From Areca catechu (Eukaryota > Streptophyta > Magnoliopsida > Arecales > Arecaceae), in contig CM038039.1 of the NCBI GenBank assembly GCA_021397845.1, positions 10,347,231 through 10,411,230 on the forward strand: a DNA stretch of 64,000 bases, given 5' to 3'. Made by a program: the position numbers and the translations under genes. Shown one piece after another: positions 57,059 through 64,000 of this stretch (within the stretch, counting starts at the first letter, position 1; every line of letters begins with the position of its first letter). The notes under the pieces were generated by a model. That model did not search any database and was not told where the DNA came from. It saw nothing but the letters and a program-made list of their open reading frames with translations.

Positions 57059-57934
57059 CTTTGTATACCGCATACGGTGCAGCAAATCCAGCATGACCTG
57101 TATCACATATTTTTATTGGTCCAAAAATATTTACTGTAATATAATAGAATAAAAGTTGAGATGGCTAGCATTAATTAAAATTTTATCGTAATACTGTTTC
57201 AGGTTTTAATTTATATTTTTCTGCAGGGATATCGTAGGTTTTGAACTAGGTTGTCATAGCTTTTGAACTAGGGTATCGTAATACTATTTCAGATTTTAAT
57301 TTATAATTTTCTGCAGGAATGTCGTAGGTTTTGAACTAGGATATCGTATCATTTGAAATAGGGTATCGTAATACTGTTTCAGGTTTTAATTTATATTTTT
57401 CTGCAGGGTGTCGTAGGTTTTGAACTAGGGTGTCGTAATACTGTTTCATGTTTCAATTTATATTTTTCTGCAGGGATGTCGTAAGTTTTGAACTAGGGTG
57501 TCGTAACTTTTGAACTAGGGTATCGTAATACTGTTTCAGGTTTTAATTTATATTTTTTTGTAGGGGTATCGTAGATTTTGAACTAGGATGTCATAGCTTT
57601 TGAACTAGGATATCGTAATACTGTTTCAGATTTTAATTTATATTTTCTGCAGGGGTGTCGTAGGTTTTGAACTATGATATCGTAAGTTTTGAACTAGGGT
57701 ATCATAATACTGTTTCAGGTCATTTTTTGAACCAGGGTGTTGTAGATTTTGAACTGGGGTATCGTAGCTTTTGAACTGGGATGTCGTAAGGGTATTTTGG
57801 TCTGGATGAAAATTTTAATTAATGCTAGTCATCTCAGCTTTTGTCCCATCATGCTACAGTGAATATTTTTAGACCAATAGGAGCATGCGGTGCAGGCCAC
57901 GCTGGATTTGCTACACCGCACGCGGTGCACAAAG
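57059..57934. mobile_element. Inverted-repeat element with a 90-bp tandem core
   Basis: Arms of about 128 bp are inverted copies. The left arm reads CTTTGTATACCGCATACGGT, then GCAGCAAATCCAGCATG and GAGATGGCTAGCATTAATTA. The reverse complement of the right arm reads CTTTGTGCACCGCGTGCGGT, then GTAGCAAATCCAGCGTG and GAGATGACTAGCATTAATTA. There is no transposase and no clear target duplication. It may be a MITE or MULE-like derivative whose centre amplified. Confidence 0.75.
57190..57790 (+). repeat. Hierarchical tandem repeat: 90-bp units with about 23-bp subunits
   Basis: The landmark ATACTGTTTCAGGTTTTAAT recurs at about 57191, 57281, 57371, 57438, 57528, 57618 and 57707. Spacing is 90 bp except one 67-bp unit that lacks one 23-bp subunit. 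Each unit holds two or three subunits of the form GTCGTAGNTTTTGAACTAGG. Confidence 0.88.
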
Positions 57935-57959
57935 AATTACTCTTTCTCAAAATAAATTT

Positions 57960-59560
57960 TCATGGAGCTATTAAATGTCATGCACGAAACCTTTGGTTGC
58001 CGTAAGGTTTTACGTGGTGCTTCCAAATTTTAGGAAGATTTGGGAGGTCATGACAGATATACTGAAGATGATTTCTAGAGCTTGGAGGCACGTCCCAAGT
58101 AATTCTTGGAGGTGTTTCAAGGGCTCTGAATCATATTTGGATCACGGCATGTTGGGTCATGGGCTTGATCCAGGGTTGAGTGTTTTGTTTTGTTGTCTTG
58201 TAATAAAGTTTTCTCCAAAGAAAGGAATAAAGCAATTTATCTTTTTCTCCTGCATATATCTCTTCTCTATATCTTCTTTGTTGCATGATATTGAATCCAA
58301 AAAATAGATTGTTGCTGGTTCTTGATCAAGAAGGTTGGTTTTTGATCTTTCCCTCGCTGTTTTCGCTCCGTAGGCACTGATCCGGATTTCCAGCAAGTGG
58401 TATTAGTGCCTAGGAATTTTCAGCAACTGGTATTAGGGCGGGGTTCGAGTGTGGGAGAGGAGAATTCAAGGAATAATAAGGGAGTTGTATGTGGGTGTGG
58501 TATCCCGCGTGGTTGGAGATGGATCTCGAAAGACGGATATCTCAGGAAGACCGAAGTACATCAGCAGAGATGGTGCCAAAGGCAGTTCAGGGAGACGGGA
58601 TAGTCTCAGGGAGTAACGGGGGTATCGAGCAGTTGGGATGTCCCGGTATGGCAGGATTGGCCGTAGGGATAGAGATGAGAGCTGATGGAGATGGCGCCTC
58701 AGGCAGACAGGGGACAGTCTCAAGGAGTGCTAGGGGCATCATGTAGCTGGGAGTGTCCTGGTATGGCGGGATTGGCCATAGGGACAGGCTGGGACATGAT
58801 GGAGCAGCCTATGGAGATTGTTGCCAGGTTTCATGGCTGGGTTAGAGAAGTTGCGATAAGCTCCTGTGTTTCAGAGGAGCCTGCGGGATGTGGTGTATCT
58901 GAAACGGTCTCGCAAAGGTTCGGGGGTTACGAAGGGTCCGAGGAGGTAGCGACGGGGTACGAGATTTAGGTGCAGGCTCAGCAAGGCAGCGTTGAGTGGC
59001 TGGCCTCGGAGTTTCTTTCTGTAGCATCAAGGAGACTTCAGTTTTATATTGAGCACCGGGGAGAAGTGGCATCACGGGTGGAGCAGGATTCGGCACGAGT
59101 TCAGAGCAGGAGGTGCAGGAAAAGTGGCCATATCCTAGCACGAGCACCAGTGGTGCACTTAACCAGATGGAGCAGAGCGTGCAGAGATTGGCATGGCTCT
59201 GAGGAGACTGTATCAGGTAGAACTCCAGTTACAGCGAGTGCTGGTCTAGGTTCGCCGTGGTCTCTCCAGGGAAGTCCGAGAAAAAGATTGATGCAGCTGC
59301 CAAGCAGAAGGAAGGCTACAATCGTGGTGCAAGAATATAAGCAAGGTTCTTCAGCTGATGAGGCAGTATTTCAAAGGTCTCGAAGGACGCACAGCAGCTG
59401 AAGGATGTTGGCAGAGACAAGAAGGTCCGCACAAAAAGATTATCAGGATATGCAGTTACAGCAGGATTGTGCAGGAGGATATTGCTATGTTTGCCAAGAT
59501 TTGGGAGTACCGGGATGGAGAAATTTTTAATACTTGCTATGGATGGTCACTTTTTTTTTT
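57960..59560 (+). mobile_element. Second copy of the LARD-like interior, around another LTR
   Basis: Part 57990-58130 resembles the 3' end of the 47150-50200 interior (GTTTTACGTGGTGCTTCC, TTGGGAGGTCATGACAG and CTTGGAGGCACGTCCCAAG versus 49685-49780). Part 58480-59560 resembles its middle (GGTATCCYGCRTGGTTGGAG, GTACATCAGCAGAG and so on versus 48675-49750). Between them lies an unrelated 246-bp sequence with LTR features. The order interior end, LTR, interior start suggests a tandem product of recombination between element copies. Confidence 0.7.
58150..58395 (+). repeat. LTR between the two interior parts
   Basis: It begins TGTTGGGTCATGGG and ends GGATTTCCAGCA. A Met-tRNA-type primer site TGGTATTAGTGCC follows at 58398-58410, and a second TGGTATTAGGGCG lies at about 58429. 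Its sequence does not resemble the LTRs at 47150 and 49839. Confidence 0.6.
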
Positions 59561-60650
59561 TTTTTTCCTTTCTGGTTGACATCCAGCCTTTTATAAATAA
59601 AATAATAGAGAGTAAAGGAGAGGTATTGCTGGCTGGAAGTGAAGAGGTAGCAAGCAAGATGGGAGCACCTACTAAATGGTACAAGTTCTGTTGAGATGGC
59701 AGACCAATTGGAGGATTGGACCATAAACCACCTGAGACACCAGTGTACGCAAAAGCCCAGTTGGTTACTTAAAGTGCTTTCCAAAATTCCATGATTCTCA
59801 GTGCTTTTGTCCTATCAGCAACAATCTATCCTTATTCTGTTCTATAATATTTTTTTATATATATATAAAAAGAAAATAAGTGATCTATCCTGACCTCCGC
59901 AACCTTATCTTAAATGGGGTCCTTTCCCGAGCTTATCTCCTTATGATGATGCATTTGCAAGTGGTAGTGTGAATGGGAATGGTACATAAAGGTTGTCGTC
60001 TCTTTCCATCATAAAATTACTCATGGGTGGAAAATTTAAAAGAAATAATAATAATAATAAAAAAGCAATGTCACATTAAGTTGGCATTAGCAATAAGGGG
60101 TAATTAGACAGCTAATCTTTTTTTGCCTAACTTTTGTTTCACCAATTATCATATAAAAAACTCTAACAATCTCCAGACCTTCAAAGATGTATGTAAAGAT
60201 AAGATTAATATTGAATTCGGCTTCACTTCAAAAAGAGAATGAGTGCTAATCTGAGTTTTGGACATGCTTTTTATGGATAAAGGCATCAAAATGACTAATA
60301 TTTAACCAACTTGTAACCAATATTAAGTAGGACAAAGAAAGCAAAAGTCAAATCTTATTAGCCATGTAAATGATTGTTTGCAGATAGACACCTATGTCTC
60401 CTACGTACAGAAAGCACATCAAAACTCTATTTCTTCGTCTCTACAGAAACCAATATTTGATTTGCTAATGCTTCGCCTCAGAGCACATCAAAAAGTTCCA
60501 GGAATGATCATATTTTCCGGCATCCAATCAAGTAAAGGACAAAAAAAAAAAATGTAACAAGGTGTGGGTTATTACACCAACACATGTAACGCTTTTCTCA
60601 TCTATCTGGACGTACCAGCACCACTCAAAATCCAACCAGTTAACCGGGGC
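59561..60650. other. Unassigned intergenic DNA
   Basis: AT-rich DNA with poly-T (59552-59566) and AATAAT runs (60041-60060); no supported gene. Confidence 0.45.
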
Positions 60651-60651
60651 A

Positions 60652-60845
60652 CTAGCGATAGCCCGGTTGGTAGAGATCTTGTCATACTACCAATCAGTTA
60701 TGGATTCGAGATACGATCTCGTGGATGATTTGATTAAATCTAAAAATTTTTCTGGGATTCACGATCATTGACGTGAGTGAGAGATTAGGATCTTCCTTTA
60801 CTAGCTGGCACCTTAGTGGTGTCAGATTAGAATCTTCCTCTTTTA
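60652..60845 (+). mobile_element. tRNA-derived SINE
   Basis: An A-box-like GATAGCCCGGTTGGTAGAG (60657-60675) and a B-box-like GGATTCGAGATAC (60702-60714) are spaced as in a tRNA-type RNA polymerase III promoter. The non-tRNA body that follows recurs at 13191-13330. The 3' end, CTTTTATATCAAA, touches the BTB gene fragment. The exact ends are uncertain. Confidence 0.6.
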
Positions 60846-60852
60846 TATCAAA

Positions 60853-61263
60853 AGGCTGAGCCTCCGCAAGGCAATGGTCAATATGAGGCACCTACTGTGG
60901 CTGGTGGAGAGGATGATCGAGCTGAGGGTGGCGGACACGGCGGTGAGCAAGTGGAGCGAGCAGGCGGCGCTCGTGGCTGACCTCCAGAGGACGTTCAGAG
61001 ATGATGCATGGCGGAACATTGCACCTGGCCTATCATCACTGGTGATGAGGTGCACCAGTCGGCTTGCCAATGCTGTGGCTACCGGATCGATCCTGGCTCC
61101 CAGACAAGAGATGGAAGAAACATTTCTAAGGATTATATCCATCCTGCCCATGTCAGATGCCAAAGAATTGCTGCAGCAGTGCCTCAGCTTCTCCACCCGC
61201 AATGTGGATGACTGCCCACGCCTGATCTTAGTATTCAATACCTGGTTTTGGCGGGCAAATTGA
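60853..61263 (+). pseudogene. BTB/POZ protein C-terminal fragment with internal deletion
   Basis: A single open frame of about 136 codons encodes RHLLWLVERMIELRVADTAV, then DDAWRNIAPGL, LANAVATGSILAPRQ, EETFLRIISILPMSDAKELL and CLSFSTRNVDDCP. I recognise this as the conserved C-terminal part of a plant BTB/POZ-domain protein (At3g50780-like), which has roles in protein interaction or ubiquitin-ligase targeting. The BTB domain itself is absent. A stretch expected between LAPRQ and MEETF appears deleted, and nothing upstream continues the gene. It is most likely a captured or retrotransposed fragment, although the frame has no stop. Confidence 0.7.
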
Positions 61264-61381
61264 CCACCACATGATGACAGCACCCATTAAAAGTAACTTA
61301 TGCTAGTAGAAGACTGATATATGATCATGCCCATGATGTTGTTTGGAAGTAAACATGCGTGGATGAGAATGCAAGGCCTCA

Positions 61382-62456
61382 ATGTTTCTACCCTTCTCTT
61401 CTGAAGGCCGATCCCAGAAAGCCGACCCAGAAGGTTGATCCCAGAAGGCCGACCCAGAAGGCCAATCAACTTGAAGACTAGCTGACTCTGAAGGCTGACA
61501 CAGAAGGCCGGCCCCAGAAGGCCGACCCAGAAGGCCAGAAGGCCAATCAACTTGAAGACTAGCTAACCCTGAAGGCCGACCCCAGAAGGCCAACCCCAGA
61601 AGGTCGACTGACAGAAGTAGAGGTCCGACTGATTCACTTCTGCTGAGCTTGATGGACATTTTTCTCGGTCGGACGACTCACCTCCGTTAGACCGACTCAT
61701 TCCCATCCAGGGAACCGCTCGAAGGCTCCAGAAGCCCCCATCACTCTGATCCTCTTGACGGCACCGCCAGGCCACGACCCTGCCACACCGTCAGGCCATG
61801 ATCCTACCACGCTGCTAGGGCTGGAAATGGGCCGGCCCAAAAGCCCATTGTTTGGAAGTGGGCTGGGCCAACTCAATAAACTTCGGGCCAGCTTGAAATT
61901 GGTTCAAGCTGCGGACGAAATTTTAAGCATATTCGACTAGTCTTAGGGCTGTAAAATAGAGTCCATTTAATTTTTGGGCTAAAGGGATGCCTGAATTTGG
62001 TCCAAAAATTTTTAAAATATAGTCTTTGGGCCGATCCAATGGACTTACCGGCCCATTTCTAGCCCTACACGCCGCCAGACCACGATTCTGCCACGCCGCC
62101 AGGCCATGACCCTGCCACCACGCTGGCTCTCCTGGAGGCAAATCGGTGTTGTTCGACCTCCTTCCTAACAGATTTTGGCGCTACTCTACGCCTATATAAA
62201 GTAAAACAAGGCAAACCCTAGGTATGAGATAGAACCCATCTCTTTCAATTTTGGGTCTTCTCCTCTCATCCTCTGGTACTTGGAGAGACCCCCAAGCTCT
62301 CCATGCCAGAGGTCTCCCATTCTCCACGATAGTCTCGCTGACTTGATCGTCGGAGTGTCTCCGTCGGAATTCCCAGCACGAGGCATTCTCTATTTTGCAG
62401 GCTCCCGGAGAGGAAGAACCTGGAGGAGGTATGACCCCGGCGAATCTGCAGCAACA
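61382..62456 (+). mobile_element. LTR-derived sequence of a Tat-like family, split by a MITE
   Basis: The 3' part has CTATATAAAG (about 62191-62200), then ACTTGATCGTCGGAGTGTCT (62341-62360) and TCTATTTTGCAGG, and ends CTGCAGCAACA at 62456. This is the same U5 layout as in the other LTRs here. The 5' part is a short tandem repeat of GAAGGCCGACCCCA-like units (61400-61620). No internal region follows, so it may be a solo LTR. I could not confirm a target duplication, and the 5' boundary is uncertain. Confidence 0.55.
61816..62067. mobile_element. Short hAT-type MITE, 252 bp, near-perfect target duplication
   Basis: It begins TAGGGCTGGAAATGGGCC and ends GGCCCATTTCTAGCCCTA, an 18-bp inverted repeat with one mismatch by eye. 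CACGCTGC (61808-61815) and CACGCCGC (62068-62075) flank it and match at 7 of 8 positions. It is the same family as 14189-14432 and sits in the U3 part of the LTR. Confidence 0.85.
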
Positions 62457-63566
62457 GACGTGTAGACCGTGAAAATCTCTATAAAAATCTGAGTATCTTG
62501 AATCGAAAATTATCGACAGGAACTTGCAGGGTAGCTATACCGGGATTTATCCTTCTATCTTTTTTTGTTTAAAAAACAAAAACCGGGGCACTAGATTACA
62601 TTGGTGCTTAAGATACTGAGAAGAAATGGCATAGAAACAGAGAATTTAGGAGTATAAAAGAATTCGCTTGACCATGGAACATTTCGGAACCAACCTTTCG
62701 GATGAGAATTAGGTAGATTCAAGCACACGTCATACATTGAGCATAATGCGTTTAGCTCTTCCTCTAAATTAAATGAGACCAGACCACAAATGCTATCAAT
62801 TGAGACGTGTTGGCAGATTCAGCGTTAATCTAGCTTGAATCCGGTATCTTGGTAGGTATTTTCTAAGCCCCACAAGCCACGAGTACATATATTATTTCCG
62901 GTGGGGAAAATGACCGGTCCTAATTTCTCCACTCAGCAGCCATTCGGCACAACCACCACAGAATCCAACCACCGTACCGGAGAGAATCCAGTTCGTTTCC
63001 AAATGAGAGCAAAGCAACCTTACAAAGTGCTTCCTTGCATGGACCTTCTCTTTCGAGCTAAGTGCGTACCGCACTGCAACCACATTGGTTGAATGATTAA
63101 AGACTCCATTTCACTAATATTGGCCAGTGTTGCCATCATGTTGCCTCTGACTCTAAGATACTTCGATCTTTTTCGAGTAGAATTGGATGTTATTTTTGGT
63201 GGCTCTTCAAGAGAAATCTATAAAAATAATTTCTAGTTCGAGATCTTCGGTGAAAGATCCTACGATACTTAAGTCAGTAGATAGAAGAAATAAACTATGA
63301 TAACTGGAGCTGTGAGCAATGGTGGTGATTAAATAAGCGTGTGAGTGGCAGTAAAAAAATATGCCTTTTCGAATCCCCTCTTATCAATTTATAGAGTTAC
63401 GCGGAATAACAGAATGCTGTTGCAGAGGTGGCTAGCTCTAATAGGCATAATAAATTTTGCTGAAGTAATAGAATCTTGTCTCCTGGAATCTTCTCCCGTT
63501 ATATCTTACAATTATGATGGTAGAATCAGTTGGGATCTTATCCACTATGATCTATACCAGAACAGA
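62457..63566. other. Unassigned intergenic DNA
   Basis: No supported gene or element; short frames on both strands near 62892-63092 carry no recognisable motif. Confidence 0.4.
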
Positions 63567-64000
63567 TGTGATTGATCGGGTCATCACCTACTCGGACATC
63601 GTGGATTCCGAGTCGATAGTCGGCTTGGTTCTGCACTCGAGTACGCTCGACTTGGTTTACTCAGATAACTAGTCAGTCCCGAGTAAGTAGTTGGTTGATA
63701 CACGTGGAGAATACCATGTTAGTTAGACTCGATAGGTGGCAGCTACTCAGCTTGGAAAAGAACGGCCTCCTGGTCTGAAAAAGAGTAGCTACTCAATCTA
63801 GGAAAGAGTGGCTACTTGGTCTAGGAGGGGCAACTACTCGGTCTAGGAGGGAGCAGCAACTCGATTTATGGAGTGGCTATTCAGTCTAAAAAGGATAGGT
63901 ACTTGGTCTGGAAAGAAGTGACTACTCCGTCTAGGAGAAGTCAACTACTCGATCTGGAAAGAAGTAGCTACTTGGTTTGGGAAGGAGCAGCTATTCAGTC
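63567..64000 (+). repeat. Probable LTR start with a 23-25-bp minisatellite, cut by the window end
   Basis: TGTGATTGATCGGG near 63567 may be an LTR start. From about 63770 at least ten degenerate units of the form AGTAGCTACTYGGTCTRGGA follow to the window end. Motifs such as CTACTCGG and CCGAGT recall the LTR remnant at 13440-14508, so the two may be related. Confidence 0.45.

Noticed and set aside
57190..57790. Regular repeats considered as a CRISPR array
   Set aside because: The repeats are contiguous with no unique spacers, inside a plant transposon; this is a tandem repeat.
60652..60725. Considered as a functional tRNA gene
   Set aside because: A- and B-box-like motifs are present, but the sequence does not fold into a convincing acceptor stem by eye and continues into a SINE body.
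1..64000. Search for an undescribed multi-gene functional system
   Set aside because: Apart from one thionin-like gene and one BTB fragment, all recognisable coding sequence belongs to decayed retroelements; no gene cluster is present.

Overview
The window is plant nuclear DNA that consists almost entirely of nested transposable elements, with one gene that looks intact. There are no bacterial features: no operons, no Shine-Dalgarno sites and no CRISPR. Three things point to a plant: Ty3/gypsy elements of the Tat lineage (two RNase H domains plus an antisense gene), plant-type Ty1/copia elements, and host sequences resembling thionin-like peptides and a plant BTB/POZ protein. A palm or other commelinid monocot is my guess from the style of the elements; the sequence does not prove it.

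Layout. 1-7324: degraded minus-strand Tat-type Ty3/gypsy element, with a telomere-like block inserted in its gag zinc-knuckle codons and a hAT-type MITE in its leader/LTR. 7440-10120: AT-rich tandem repeat of about 180 bp, split by a 2.0-kb solo LTR that carries a 60-64-bp minisatellite. 10160-16680: mostly unannotatable AT-rich DNA, with an LTR remnant that holds a MITE. 16680-20640: minus-strand Ty1/copia relic split by a MITE with a perfect 8-bp target duplication. 21108-26806: terminal-inverted-repeat element filled with a minisatellite, a solo LTR, and a hAT-like element that carries an inverted copy of that minisatellite. 31481-41909: structurally complete 10.4-kb Tat element (two 696-bp LTRs, ATCCC duplication, gag, pol, 46-bp array, spliced antisense ORF), silenced by in-frame stops.

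42982-43427: the one convincing host gene, a two-exon 12-cysteine thionin-like secreted peptide on the minus strand. 43675-47036: gag-only Ty1/copia deletion derivative, same orientation, with its 3' LTR just upstream of that gene. 47150-50200: LTR element with no recognisable gag or pol; a relative of its interior recurs at 57960-59560 around a different LTR. 50310-55740: LINE relic split by a 4.66-kb Ty1/copia element. 55758-57934: solo LTR and an inverted-repeat element built on a 90-bp repeat. 60652-61263: SINE next to a BTB/POZ gene fragment. 61382-64000: LTR-derived sequence with another MITE, and the start of a further minisatellite-bearing LTR.

How the parts relate. Nothing here forms a pathway. 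The window records repeated nested insertion, recombination to solo LTRs, and decay largely by C-to-T/G-to-A changes. I found no convincing undescribed functional system. The best leads are structural: the telomere-like insertion, the minisatellite shared in inverted orientation by two elements, the antisense retroelement gene, one interior found with two LTR types, and an LTR upstream of the thionin-like gene.
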